A stretch of DNA of 64,000 nt, taken from positions 41,839 to 105,838 of the forward strand of contig WOGZ01000101.1 in the NCBI GenBank assembly GCA_009733775.1, in the 5' to 3' direction. This DNA comes from Alectoria sarmentosa (taxonomy: Eukaryota > Ascomycota > Lecanoromycetes > Lecanorales > Parmeliaceae). Shown one piece after another: positions 20,813 through 33,079 of this stretch. Position 1 is the first letter of the stretch; every line of letters starts with the position of its first letter. The translations under genes and the position numbers were made by a program. The notes under the pieces are model-generated. The model was not told where the DNA came from, ran no database searches, and saw nothing but the letters and a program-made list of their open reading frames with translations.

Positions 20813-23800
20813 TCAACTCCATCCAAACACCTCCGCAATGCTCGCAAAATTCCATCTCAAGCTACCAATAGCTACAAAGATGCCAACCAAATCCACCGTT
20901 AGAAGCACGGCCGCCGCAGTCATGAACCGCGGACTGAAGATTCTATACAACATTAGGTGTCGTCGAAGCCAACCCGCCCACATCGTCGTCGCTAAATTAA
21001 TGACGGCGTAGTATAGAAGTAACGTTGCCAATGCTTTAGCTACGTCACTCAGGAGTCGAGGCTTCTTCGGTGGTTGCTTCCACAGGGTTATTAGCGGCAC
21101 CGCAACTGTAGTAAGGATCTGGGCGCCGAAGGTGTTGAGCACGACCAGGAAGGGAGACCATGGGTAGCTGATTGTCTTCAGTGCAACAAAGGCTGATTCC
21201 CATTGTATACTCGACAGCGTCGCTTGGTGGCCTGTCTTGAAAAAGTGAAAGCTACCCAGTAGTCCAAGAACAACTGGACCAATGGCACTTTGAGAAAGAT
21301 CGTTGGTATCAATGATCTCTAGAAGAGCGAGAATTTGGACAGCTAGGATACCGACAGCACCTCCCCCCATGGGCTTTTGAAGCAGGAAGATGGCCAAAAG
21401 CCAGTTGGTGACGAGCAAGAAATAACGCGTTCCGTGCACGTTGGCATATCCAAACACCTTGACCGATTGTGGTTTTGTCACCAAACCATCGCTGGTGTCG
21501 GCATTCGCTTCTGGGGTCACCTCGATCTTGATGCACGGGTTCCCATATACAAACGTTGTAGTACCGACTACGAAGGCCGAACCAAGCAACAACCGAGCTA
21601 GGACAATCTTGATCATCTTCAGGCTACTTTGACTAATTTCTAGCCATTCATTGTCGTCTGCCGCGTCAAGCACCCAGAAAATGGCAGATCCGAGTAGGCC
21701 CATCCTCAATGCAAATCCCACCCATAGCGTTGCAGGTCCTTGGTATGATCGTGTCCCCTGGTAGTATGTCTTGATAATATTGGGTAAAACGACGGCTGTG
21801 ATGAGTGGAATGAGCAGTTGCCACGGGGCCGATATGGATGAGTTGGTCGACGAGTAATATGTGGACCTACAGTATGGCATTTGCTCCTCGCGACAGAGTC
21901 TGGACAGCGAAGCCAAACGACTCAGGACAAGGAATACGGTGGCTTGGGACATGCCGAGGATGCGTTCAATGAAGAACTCCTGGCGTATCGAAGAAGCAAA
22001 AGCGACAAAGGCGAAAGTGCCGAGAAAGCAAAGCACTACCTCGTCTTCCCATATGGTGTAGGAATTCGAAGCGAAGCCGATAGACTGACTCAGCGTGAAA
22101 AAAATGGCAAGCCAACCCCATAGAGACTGCGGAAATGGATGAGAAAAGTTCTGCTGTAGTTCCAGGAAGACCCAGCCAAAACCCCCGATACCGCCAGCTG
22201 CAAGGCCAAGCAGAGAGGAATCCTTCGCAACCATACCAGGCATAATTAATGCAATCAATAAAACGGCAGCACCGCCAATAGCTCCGAGGATCGTCATATG
22301 TGACAAATAAACGGGCACCACTTCAGCGGTCGATGATACCGATGACCGTGCGAAAACCGCCACAACGGCCACAGCGCTGGCAAGAATAGCGATTCCTTCT
22401 AGCATACTCGGGATATTGAATGTAGCCCAAAGACTTTGATATATGCGTAAAGTCTCTTGCTGGTATCGGGAGAAGCTCTCGAAGGCTGTAGCATAAAAGT
22501 CACCCTTTCCTTTACGCTGAGCAGCCTCTTTCCAAGATTGAAGTCCATCGGCCCAGTAACGTTGGGACAAAGAGAAGATGCTTTCTGTCAGACCTCTAGA
22601 ACGAGAGTACTCATGCTGATATCTGCTGATTTGAGCAGCAGTTAGTGCGTTCACCAATGCAAGCTTCTCCCAATCAGGCTTTCCGCGGCCAACAAAAGCC
22701 TCTGGAATAGGAGCCCCGAGGTTGTTGAAAGGTATTGGCAGGCCAAAAAGTAGGGACAATGTCGGCACAAGATCAATTTGCCCCACAGGGCGCTCCTTGG
22801 CAGTCGCAGGCGGCTCCATTTCCCCATTGTGGCCCCTACCAAAGACGCCTTTCTTCGAATACATCCACAGTGCAGCTTCCACCTCGTCGTCGGATTCCCC
22901 GCCATGGTCTCCCTTAATATCCATACCATGATCACCCATCACAACCAGCAAGGTCTTGTCGTCCAATAGTGCAACGATCTTTCTTACCACGTCGTCCATC
23001 TCTCTCAATTTAGAGTTCATCGCTGGATGATCGGGACCATACCGATGTCCGGCATGGTCGACACCAAGATAATGACCAAACAGTACGTCCCACTTTCCCG
23101 TGTTCTCAGGGCTCAGCAGAGGTATCAGATGCTCAGTCACTCCGTTGTCGACGGTGAACAAATCCCAAACATTGAACGAATCGTAGGCGTGCGTAAGGTT
23201 GGCATCGAAGTATCCTGGAAATAGCGAGTGCCATGTATCATCGCCTAAATGAACCAACGTTTTGCCTGCATTCCGCAGCTGTCCAACCAAGTTGTCCTCT
23301 TCAATAGCCGTCCCAGCAAAGTTGGACCCTATGTCGATGAATGTGGGCAGAGTCCCTGTCGTTAAGCCTTTCAATCTCTGAAGTGTCGAAGTCGGAGGAT
23401 CCGCTATGAACGGCAGGAGGAAGGCATCCCCAGGGCTTTGTCTTGCAATCTCGTCCAAGACTGTGAGAGCATTATGGAAGTGGTGTGGTTCACCGGAAGT
23501 TGGAACAGTGAAGTCGTAGCGGAGAGCATCGATTATTATGATTATTGCCTTATCAAAGGTTTTCGGATGCCAGCATCCATCTGTATATGTTTTCGGACTC
23601 TGTTTTCCTAAGTCGAATGGAGGAGCCGCGCACTCTGATTTATATTCGAGAACAAGTCGTGTGAGAAGGAATCCTTTGGTGAAAAAGTAGATTCCAATGG
23701 CGTGAAGTAGACTAGAAATGTTAGAGGGGATCGATCCACGCGCGGGAAACAACGTACAATATCCACAGGAAGAAACCAATTAACAAAAAATGGGAAGCTT

Positions 23801-23978
23801 TGAAAAGTACCTCCTTCCTTCTATTTATTGCCTGAATATCGATGTCGGGGTGCCCTCGATCTTTGCTATCATTGTACTGACTCGTGATATCCTTATACTC
23901 TGAAGGTCCAGCAGCTGAGCCATTCCGTGGTAGCGGAGTAAAGACAGGCTCCCTATTGTTAGAGCTCGGTCGTGCCAT
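20813..23978 (-). CDS. GPI13: GPI ethanolamine phosphate transferase 3 (PIG-O/Gpi13)
   Basis: Two exons, 23978-23758 and 23711-20813, joined across a 46-nt intron, give 1,039 residues, normal for the family. The N-terminal cytosolic tail leads into a membrane segment that spans the exon junction. The lumenal alkaline-phosphatase-like domain carries the metal-site signatures IIDALRYDF, GVDHAGHRYGPDHP, VMGDHGMD and GDHGG. The C-terminal half contains many hydrophobic membrane segments. The enzyme adds the terminal ethanolamine phosphate to the third mannose of the GPI precursor in the ER, the group later used for attachment to protein. GVDHAGHRYGPDHP and LIDALRYDFT point to PIG-O rather than PIG-N or PIG-G. 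Essential in yeast. Confidence 0.95.
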
Positions 23979-24287
23979 CCTCCAATGCGAGTACCAAACA
24001 ATTGCTCGACTCTGCCATTACACTGCAAGCCGCATTCGAATTGAGTAGACTTGATAGAGAGAAGGTAGAGGTAAGGAAGAGTCTGACGGTTGTTGGCCCA
24101 ACTCCTGCGGACGACTCGCGCTAGGGCGGATCAAATCATACATCTAGTATTTTAAATTTCGATTTCAATTAGATCTAGGGTTTTATATATCATGTCACAT
24201 TTCATCGGTTCAGTGATTTAATTAATATTCAAGGTGGAACAGCGTGGCAATGCATTGACTCAACAGCGACAACATTCAACGGCAACT

Positions 24288-25625
24288 CTATATTCCATCT
24301 GCTATCCCAGTACCCCTTTCTTCTCGATCTTCTCGGTCCTGTCTCGCAACAATCTCTCTCCATGTTCCCATGAACTCCCTCAACCCAGCTTCTCCATCGG
24401 TGCTTGCGTCTACTACGTCCTTCGGCAACTTGTGCGCGCCGTATTGCGGAGTGTTGAAATTGTACGCTTCTGGATCATCCCGATTGACCAGACGGAACTC
24501 TGGCGTAAAGACATCCTCTTCCTCATCTTCTGGTTCCTCTTCCTCATCATCTTGGTCATCGTCCAAGTCTTGCCCACGACTTATGGGACCATTCCCGTTG
24601 AACGAGAGCCTGACCACCCCATCTTCAATCTCAGCTACGCCACCTTGCTCTTCGCCTCTCATGTTGAGGATTTCCAACCACGAGAAAAGCAAAGGATCTG
24701 TGCGCGGAGCCCATGGATTGACATCGATCAACCAGACTCTATTGTGTGGTGGCGGAATGTAAACGTCAAATACAAAATTCTCATCCGGAAAATCCCGCTT
24801 CAAATTTCTGTCAAAAAACTCTTGGATTAAGGAGCGTAGCTTAGGTATCAAACGTGGCAGAAAGTCAAAGTGGTTCAGATCCCGTTGGCACATGCAAAGA
24901 AGATGTCTAGATCGAACGAAGCACCGAATCTCCAGCGCAGGGTTGAATGCTGGTATTGTCTTTCGTAGAACAAGATGGTATGGTATTTTTGAGATATCTT
25001 CGTCGATAGAGCTCTCCTCGTCCTCATCTCCATCTTCACACTCGTCGTCGCTTTCGACCTCACAATCATCGAGGACTTGCTCTAGATCATGGGTAATGAA
25101 ATCCGAGCTTTTCAACAACAAATAGACATCGTTTGGCGTTGTACAGGCCATACTATTCGTTGCGGATATCCAAGTGGCGTCCTTGGGAGCAGACCAGTTG
25201 AGCTTGGGCATTACGGAGCCGTCGAGCTCGGAGATGATGGATTTGATCTTGTGGTGTATGTCAAGCCAAGCCTGCGAGGGATCTGTAACTTCGCCTTCTT
25301 CTTCCTCCTCATCTTCTGTGTCAGATATAGTGCTTGAGGGGATGTCATCTGGAGGAAGAATGATGCTGTCGGCGCGCAAGTAGGACAGAAACGGGGCGGA
25401 GAGGGGAATAAGGCGAGCTTTGGGGGTGAGAGAGCGATATCTGACCTAGTCAGCACAAGACATGCCGAGCTAATTCTGGGCTTCGCACTTTTGATACCAT
25501 GAATGGTATGAGCAATTGAGAATGTGAGATCTAGTGACCGGGGGGAAAGGAAGTTCTGTCAAAGGCTCAGTCATAGGTTCTGAGGAAGCCGACCCTTCAA
25601 TGATATCTGCGTTTGCGATAGGCAT
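24288..25625 (-). CDS. CDC123: Cdc123/D123 family eIF2 assembly factor
   Basis: Two exons, 25625-25489 and 25440-24288, with a 48-nt intron (GTGCGA donor, GCTGAC branch), encode 429 residues. The join gives FPPVTRSHILNCSYHSWYQK then YRSLTPKARLIPL, the conserved D123 N-terminus. The frame continues PFLSYLRAD, VYLLLKSSDFITHDL, LVLRK, EIRCFVR and WLIDVNPW, which line the ATP-grasp-type nucleotide site. Two long acidic stretches (residues about 85-95 and 180-200) are typical inserts. Cdc123 binds eIF2 gamma and promotes assembly of the eIF2 heterotrimer, so it is needed for translation initiation. It is transcribed divergently from CWC21 across 233 bp. Confidence 0.95.
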
Positions 25626-25858
25626 GGCGGAGGTGAGGTAAAGTTACTTTCGGACGGAAGCCCAGCATTGGGATGCATAAATTGCATTGCTGTCCACCCG
25701 CACTTAGCTCTGCAGATCTCCCGCCATGACAGCGCCAAGCCTGCAAGGGTCTTTCCCCGAAGTGCACTCAACCCTGGGAATATCTACTATTCAACGCTTC
25801 GTCCCACCACACGAAGCCATCTTCTCCCCCTCTACTTCTCAGCTGTCAGATCCTCAGA

Positions 25859-26459
25859 ATGTCCTCCAATGTCGGTCTCACAACTCCAAGAGGCTCCGGT
25901 ACCTCGGGCTACGTCCAACGCAATCTCTCCCATCTCAAACCCCGCGACAACTTTGCGCCATATCCTAAGGATTACGACTTACTCAAGCACCGGCAGCGCA
26001 AGCCCGACAAAGATATATTGGATCACGACAGGTTGCGGGAGGTGGAAGTCAAGGTGTTTGACCTGAGGGATAAACTTGAGGATGAAGGGTACGTCTGACC
26101 TCTGATCTGTGTGATTGGCATGTACCTTCCATCGCTCGGGCCGCGGCTACATGGTTGCAGTAATTGAGTCTCTGCTGACCATGGCTGTCTTTTCTAGTGT
26201 CGACGAAGAAGACATTGAGCTCCAAACCTCTGCCTTACGCCGGAGACTTACTTCCTTGTCCTCCTCTGAGTCAAAGTCTGATCGCAAAGGACAATTCAAA
26301 CCACATCAAGTCCACGAGCTAGCACAGGCAAAGATAGAAGAGAGTGAAAAGTTAAGGAAGGCTTTAGGGATAAGTGCGAACTATGAGGAAGGATCGCATT
26401 GGAAGAAACAAGAAGAGAGGCTGAGGGACGGCTTGGGCGAGAAAGAGCGAGATAGGTGA
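25859..26459 (+). CDS. CWC21: Pre-mRNA splicing factor Cwc21
   Basis: Two exons, 25859-26088 and 26198-26459, with a 109-nt intron (GCTGAC branch, TTCTAG acceptor) give 163 residues. The start MSSNVGLTTPRGSGTSGYVQ and following RNLSHLKPRD are diagnostic of Cwc21/SRm300 N-terminal regions. The cwf21 domain, HDRLREVEVKVFDLRDKLEDEG then VDEEDIE, crosses the exon junction. The remainder is a charged helical tail ending in Arg/Glu-rich sequence. Cwc21 sits in the catalytic spliceosome near Prp8 and Snu114. Divergent partner CDC123 shares the promoter region. Confidence 0.93.
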
Positions 26460-26790
26460 CACGGACAGATGCCGGAAAAATCTAAAGCGAGAATGGAGGG
26501 TTCAAGCGTCGAGAAGCCGTGAGACGAGCCAACGACATCGGGGTGTTTGGTGTCATGAGGGAGAGATGACGTTCATGTGTCTCCCCTAGGGTGGCCTTTC
26601 TGTGGGCGTGTTGTCTCTCAAGGCTTTCATCCATCACGAAACATGACGGCTATGGCTTGACTCAGAAACAGCTCCAAAGCTTGCCCACAGGGGCGAGGAT
26701 CTCATACGTCAAGCCACCCAGCACCATATGCTATGCCATCAAAATCCGATCAATGCACCTCAAATATCCATCCTTATACCATTCCCACGT
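26460..26790. other. Spacer between convergent CWC21 and PET100
   Basis: The 331 bp between the two stop codons. It should contain both 3' UTRs. Nothing else is seen. Confidence 0.5.
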
Positions 26791-27307
26791 TCAATCCCTC
26801 CACTTCCCCCTCGCCCACCTCTCAATAGACCCCACCCCAAACGTGCCCTTCGACTCCGCAACCAGCGTCCTCCGCTCCACCACCGCCACCTGCTCTCCCC
26901 GCTGCTCCTCTTCCCCGGCCCCCGTCATTTTCTCCCCCTCCAGCCTCCTCCTCCTCTTCTCCAACCTCTCCGCCTTCAGCCTCTCGGACAGCTCTCTCAA
27001 CTCCTCCTTCTCAAAAGGTATCTTATGCGTCGTTTCCGGCGAGGGCCAAAAGTCCGGCACCGCGAAGCGCGTTTCAAGGTTCACGCCGAAGTAGTACATC
27101 CAGCCGATGGGGAACATGATGTACATGCCGAACTGGGAGAAGGAAGTAAGTTTGGGGTGGACAGGTCTTTATTAGAGTATGGGGGGGGTGTACTTTGAAG
27201 ATCTCAAGATTGGTGCCACCGGATTTGTGGGTTGCGAGATTTGGAGGAAGTCTCCATTTGGGAACCCGTGCAGCTTGCAAGCATCGTTGTAAATGTTTTA
27301 TAGCCAT
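26791..27307 (-). CDS. PET100: Cytochrome c oxidase assembly factor Pet100
   Basis: Two exons, 27307-27194 and 27132-26791, with a 61-nt intron give 151 residues. The join produces GGTNLEIFK then FGMYIMFPIGWMYYFGVNL, the invariant Pet100 core with its single membrane segment, followed by FAVPDFWP and a THKIPFEKEEL helix. The family normally begins almost directly at the GPNLE motif. Here the only upstream ATG adds about 30 residues rich in Lys and Arg, which could be a mitochondrial presequence or a misplaced start. The C-terminal tail is longer than usual, with a basic helix and a Gly/Glu-rich stretch. Pet100 is an inner-membrane chaperone for complex IV assembly. Confidence 0.88.
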
Positions 27308-27641
27308 TGAGCTGGATAATCTGCAGAATTGTTCCAATTCCAGGTATCTAGCCAAGACATTTCTCTAGACAATGCTTTCATGCCTACTCATGTAAGGCTG
27401 ACGGCCGGACCTCGGCAACCTCGCAACCAGCTTAGTTATCCAGATTTCTCGACAACCACCTCTTCATGCCCCGCGTGCAGCGCTGCGCAACTTTACAGTC
27501 ACTGTGATGAGCGGTAATGGTTGTGTGTATATCCATGGATATCTGCTCCTTCCTCCCTGATTAGAGTCTCCACTCTCGCCCCCCCAGTGCCTTCAATTCT
27601 CCGGGCACCCACAACATCCCCCCCCTTTGGGCATAACAGCC
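27308..27641. promoter_or_regulatory. Divergent promoter region PET100 / enoyl-CoA isomerase
   Basis: The 334 bp between the two divergent start codons, pyrimidine- and C-rich close to the isomerase start. No specific site is assigned. Confidence 0.5.
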
Positions 27642-28463
27642 ATGCCTCTCCCATCAGATCCTCGCCTCGATCTGCACACCGAAAGCAAAATCGCCTACAT
27701 CAGAATCAACATCCCCGACAAACTTGGCGCTCTGACCCAAGATCTCTACTACCGCCTCGCATTTCTGCTGCGCGAGGTAGCCAAGCGGGACGACATCTTC
27801 ATCACCATCCTGACAGGCACGGGCCGCTACTTCTCTGCCGGCGCCGACGTCTCAGTCGGTCGGTCTCTGTCTGATCAGGCCGACATCCGCCGCGAGAGCC
27901 TGCGCAACTTCGTATCCAACAATCTCGAGGTTGCGAATGCGTTCTACACCCATCCGAAGATCCTCATCACCGCGCTCAACGGCCCCGTCATAGGTCTCTC
28001 CGCCGCCCTGGTTGCGCATTCCGATTTCATTTACTGCACGCCGCATACTTTTCTCCTCACGCCCTTCACTTCGCTCGGGCTGGTAGCCGAGGGGGGAGCC
28101 AGCCATGCGTTTGTGCAGCGCTTGGGCATCAGCAAGGCGAATGAGGCGCTGATCATGAGCAAGCGCATTACATCGGAGGAGTTGTTGCAGACCGGATTCG
28201 TCAACAAGATCTTTAACACGGGCAAGGATGAGCATGAAAAGTTCTTCGCTGAGGTTATGAAGGAGGTGGATGAGCGCCTTGGAAGCCATCTTAACAGCGA
28301 GAGCTTAGTGAAGGTGAAAGAGCTGATCCGTAAGCCGGAGCTCCAGACTCTGGATTCGCAAAATTTAGCTGAAACGCTGGCGGGGTTAGAGCGCTTCGCT
28401 GCTAGAGTTCCGCAAGAGGAATTTCGCAAAATTGCCAGCGGGGAGAAGCGTCATAAGCTGTGA
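27642..28463 (+). CDS. Peroxisomal enoyl-CoA hydratase/isomerase (Eci1-like)
   Basis: A single exon of 273 residues from ATG 27642. An upstream in-frame extension to 27627 would need a non-ATG start. The crotonase fold is clear: the oxyanion-hole segments are GRYFSAGADVS and ALNGPVIGLSAALVAHSDF. TSLGLVAEGGASHAF places the catalytic Glu as in yeast Eci1. The last three residues, HKL, form a PTS1-type peroxisomal signal (yeast Eci1 ends HRL). This supports delta3,delta2-enoyl-CoA isomerase activity in beta-oxidation of unsaturated fatty acids. A dienoyl-CoA isomerase or a hydratase cannot be excluded. It converges with ECM16, leaving 236 bp between stops. Confidence 0.9.
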   Translation: MPLPSDPRLDLHTESKIAYIRINIPDKLGALTQDLYYRLAFLLREVAKRDDIFITILTGTGRYFSAGADVSVGRSLSDQADIRRESLRNFVSNNLEVANAFYTHPKILITALNGPVIGLSAALVAHSDFIYCTPHTFLLTPFTSLGLVAEGGASHAFVQRLGISKANEALIMSKRITSEELLQTGFVNKIFNTGKDEHEKFFAEVMKEVDERLGSHLNSESLVKVKELIRKPELQTLDSQNLAETLAGLERFAARVPQEEFRKIASGEKRHKL

Positions 28464-28699
28464 TAAGAAGCGGCATAGCGGATCTAGTACGCATGTATTT
28501 TTGGTGAGTCCGGAAATGATGGTTGGATATTTGATAACGATAGATGTTATAAAAAGGAAGGGCTTGCTGAATGCTTATTTGAAAGCTTTAGCGTGTATCG
28601 TACTCATACCTGTCCGAATGCAAAAGCCGCCATGTACTAGGATTTTGACGTCTCAAAGTCTTTTCTCTTTGATGATATCATTCATTGGAAATACTGAGA

Positions 28700-31600
28700 C
28701 TATCCAATCACCTTCTCAACAATCCACTCACCCTTCCCATCCTTCTTCTGCACCACCTTCTGCGCCGGCAACGGCCAACCAATATTACCCTTCTCACCCA
28801 TCAGACTAGGAATAACCCAGCACGTCCTCGTCTTGCTATCTCCTTCCTCAATCTTCCCAATCGGCTTGCCATACACCAACAATGGCGTTCCCTTGGCCAA
28901 ACCCGCGATCTGCTTCGCTGTCACAGCAGTAAGGGCATGCATCCTCGTCCTTGGCTTCTTGGCTCCTTCAATGGTGGCGGGTGTGCCACGCTGGAGGTGG
29001 CTATAGATGACGAAGTTTGGTAGATCCTTTGTAGCGAGGTGGGCCAGGACAGATGAGGGATGTATGAAGACGGCTATGTCGATGATGTCGGTATCTGCTC
29101 TCCGCTTTGTGTTGATGGGAAAAAGTGGGAGATAGGGCACGTCAATGGCTCGAGTCGGTTTGCGAGGGAGGTCAGGTGGTGAAAGTGATGCGGAGGCGAG
29201 GATGGCGATCTGGTCGATGAATGCGGCGGCTGTGAATTGCTGGAGAGCTGCAACTTGAGTCTTTGATGGGGAAGGGAGCTTGAGAGAGACGCTAGGCGCA
29301 AGAAGGGTGGGATTGTTGTTGCGGACGATGCTCATGAGTTGGGAGCAGAGGTTACTAGCCTCACTAAGGGCTTTAGGGGAGAGAAACATGTCTTTGCAGA
29401 AGACCTCCCTCGATGGAGCGTAGGCGTAGGCACACAGAGCAGTGAGCCCTTTGAGAGCATCCGAGGTTGGTGAGTGACGGCTGAAGAGGTGGTGTGCGTG
29501 GTTATATTGGCTTTTGCGCTGGGTACGGGCGTCGTCTGCCAAGCGGTCTTCATTGGTATAGATCTCAGGCGGTACGTGCACGGAAAGGCCGAGCTGGTTC
29601 TCGGGTATAAAAAGATCCAAGCTTGCCAAAGACGCGACAAGAGCGATCGTGTAGGGCATGCAGCCATGCTGGTGGCCGATTGTAAGCATCTTAGAGAAGC
29701 GAGGCGAAAGTGGATAGTTGGACAGCTCGCGCCCAACAAGGGTAATTTTGCCTTCCCTTGAGACCGCTCCAAGGTAGGTGAGCAATTTCTCGGCCTTTGC
29801 CAGACTATGCCGATCTGGAGGCGTTGGGAAAGGGAAATTTACAACATGCTGCAAGTCCATACTCTTCAGCTGCAGAACCACGCCTTCGACTGGCATCCGT
29901 AGTATCTCTGGCTCTGCGTGCTCTTCGAAGTCTCGCTCATAGACAGCCGAAGAGTACAGCCTGTAGCAATGCCCGGGACCTGTTCGTCCAGCACGTCCTG
30001 CACGCTGACTGGCACTCGCTTTGCTAATCCAGCCAATATCGAAGCTTTGCACACCAGTCATACGATCGAACTTCTTCTCCTTCGCACGACCACAATCAAA
30101 GACATAACGTATTCCAGGAATCGTCAAACTCGTCTCTGCCACATTTGTGGCGAGCACAATCATTCTGGCATTTTCAGGCGGAGGCTCGAAGACACGAAGC
30201 TGGTCTTTTGTCTGTAGCTGGGAGTACAGGGGCAGAATGTGGACCATTGAGGATGCTGGCGTGGAGTCTTCGACCTCGAAATCTTGATCGTCCTTGGTGT
30301 CAAAGGGATCTCCGTCGCTCTCTTCATCATCCTGGAAATCATCAAACCCGGGAGCGTCGTCGCCTAGCTCGAGGTCCTCCGTCTCAAGAGGCGCTTCACT
30401 TGCTAAAAGTCGTACTTTATGACCTTTGGACTGAGCTCCTTGTGAGTTTGTAAGAGCCTCGTCCAGCCGCTTGGCCAGGGCAATAATCTCGTTCTGACCG
30501 GTCAGGAAAACAAGCATACCTCCCGGCGGCAATTTCTTATGACCTTTGCATACCTTTTCAAATGCTTCTTCAAGATAGTCTCTCTGCGTCCTACGCGCAA
30601 AGTGAGTGGTCACAAAGTATTGTCGTCCTTCGGTTCGTACCAAGGGAGGAGTGCCATTGCGGAAGAGATTCGGGTTCTCTAAGAAGTCTGTGATTCGCAA
30701 AGTAGCGGACATGATTACGAGCTTTAAGGGCTTGATCTTCTTGTCCTCCTTGCTCATCGTAGCCCGCAGGTCAACAATCCTACTCACCATCCCAATCAAG
30801 ATATCAGTGTTAGCGCTGCGCTCGTGTGCTTCGTCAATGATGATGACAGAGTACTTGAGCAAAGCAAAGTCATTTGCAATCTCTCGGATCAGGATGCCAT
30901 CAGTCATGAACTTGATAGCCGTCTTGCTGCTGACCGAGCTGTCGAAGCGGATCTGGTAAGAAACCTTCTCTCCCACTCCACCAAGCTCGTCACCAACTCG
31001 TTTTGCCATGCTCACAGCGGCGACCCTCCGAGGTTGGGTGACACCTATCATCCCAGGATTTGGACTGCCAGGGCTGCCAAAGCCAGCTTCATACAGAAAT
31101 TGAGGCACTTGAGTAGTTTTTCCAGATCCTGTGGCTCCCCAAATCACGACTGTGGGATTGTTGTAGATGGCCTCCATAATCTTCTGCTCCTCTCCGACCA
31201 CAGGTAGGCCCAAACGAGCTTCTTGAACGTCAGGTGGCCGTTCTACATTCACACTGAATGCTCTGCGCTCGGGTGCACTGCTTGTCACCTCCAGTTCCGG
31301 CGGCAAAGGATCTTGCTCTAGTTTTCTGGGGGTATGAGTTGGTTGCTCAGCGGGAGGACCATTTTGGAGCGTAGTGTGAGAATCTGCAGTAGGCTTGAAG
31401 CCCAAAGCCTCGTTGACTTGACTCGTAGCCCACGCTTTGAATGCAGAAGACCTTTCTTTGCGCTCCTCGGGATCGTAGTCATCATTCTCGCTTTCATCCG
31501 TATAGTCTTCGGAATCACTAGTCCTGGGCAATACGTCGGAATCTTCGGAAATCTCGTCTTGGGAATTCGTCAGCGTTCCTATCGACGCTGTAGGAGAGGG

Positions 31601-32329
31601 TAGGCTACGAGAAGGAGCGTCGGGTTCATTTTCTGAGCTAAAACCCTCCCAAGAAAGGTCGGTGGTTGCAATAGTAGAGGGAGGCTTGACCTTCTTCAGA
31701 CGCCGACGCTTTTTGATGACCCGATTCCCATCAATATCAGTCTCCAATGGTCGTTTCAGACCGCTGCCAAATGCTGGCTTCGCTGGAGCTTCGAAAGTGG
31801 AGAACTGCGTCGGTGCAGCTTCCGCGTCCCCAGAATCTTCAGAGTCATCGTTTTCATTATTCCGGTCTTCAAATAGCATTTCACGATTTTTCTCAACGTT
31901 CACGCCCGCTTCGCTCTCCTTCAAAGCTTGCGAAAGAACCTCACGCTTGACTGGCTTCCCACCCAAACTCCGAGAGCTGCGTAGCAATGAAGTATCGACT
32001 TTGGCATTTGCTAGCTTTTTGATGAGGTCGAGGTTCTCCTCTTTTCTCAATTTTTTGTCCTGGTAGTGTTAATCTTGGCTTTCTCAAAGACACTGCCTAC
32101 ATACGACGTATTTATCGAGTCTTTTCTGCTTCTTGCTGGAGATCTTGGGTTGTTGCGCTCGTAATGCATTTTTCATGTCCTGCTTTTTCTTTTCCTTTTC
32201 TGTGGAAGTGCTGGAAAGGATCTCCGCTGCATTGCTGTCGTTGCCAGTTGGGACACCCACGTTACCGCCATCTTGCTCTAGCCTCCTTCTTACTTTGTGC
32301 TTACGCTGTCTAGGAACAAATTTAGGCAT
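28700..32329 (-). CDS. ECM16: DEAH-box RNA helicase Dhr1/Ecm16 (DHX37)
   Basis: Two exons, 32329-32105 and 32059-28700, with a 45-nt intron, encode 1,194 residues. The N-terminus MPKFVPRQRKHKVRRR and SSKKQKRLDKYV|DKKLRKEE are typical of Dhr1. A long acidic, basic and disordered region precedes the helicase core. Motif I GATGSGKTTQ is at about residue 383. It is followed by TQPRRVAA, DEAH, SAT, LVFLTGQNE, TNVAETSLTIPG and QRAGRAGRTGPG in order. The acidic insertion between motifs IV and V (DDAPGFDDF and surrounding residues) is a Dhr1 hallmark. HA2 and OB-fold regions follow. Dhr1 releases U3 snoRNA from pre-18S rRNA in the nucleolus. Confidence 0.96.
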
Positions 32330-33079
32330 CTCGACTGAATAATGAAGCAAGACACAGCTTTTAGATTTTTCGAAGAATTTAAGATATCAGTTGTTGACTT
32401 TGGTATAGCGACAACAGCTAGTACGGTTTGGTCAAGGTATCGCCACTTTTCCAAGTGCCAAAGTGATGCTGGCTAATTGAGAGAAGTGTCCGCTAAAGAT
32501 AGATAACGGCCGGCAAAGGCTGGTGTAGAAGTCATATGGTCGCCATCATCGTTCTGTCAAGAACCTGAGCGTTCGGAGAGAAAAGGGCTGGTCTTGTTCA
32601 GAGGCTAATATGGCAATCGCATAGGCTAGCGTGAGTAGATACGGTCTTTGACTTAAGCTGAATTGGTGGGCGTAAGACCGTTGAGTTGTGTATATCTGGG
32701 CCAATCTCGACAGCAAGAAGCTGTGCTTTATTCCAGTCCGGCTGTAATGAAAGCAGGTTCCGTCGTGCTTCTCCAGGCTCCGTCTTGGGATGCTTTTCCC
32801 TTCAACTCAAATTGTGCTTCCACAGAGAGGTATTGTAATTAGCAATGTGTGCACTCTATAGAAAATAGGGAAGTGATGTGGGTATGAGAGATATGGTAGA
32901 CCTGAGACGGCACGCCGGCGACGTTTGCCAAGAAGAAATACCTTAAGATTTGGAGAAGTTTCAACCTTCTTTACACCTTCCCCGTTCCACATCATACCAC
33001 TTGCAATTGAACATCCAATCCAAGCCAGTGTGACATTATCTGCATTCTTCAAAAGCGATCAGACACCGCTGTGACTGAA
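32330..33079. promoter_or_regulatory. Divergent spacer ECM16 / PAC3
   Basis: About 750 bp between divergent start codons. Short frames such as 32807-33052 are not convincing. It should contain both promoters. Confidence 0.5.
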
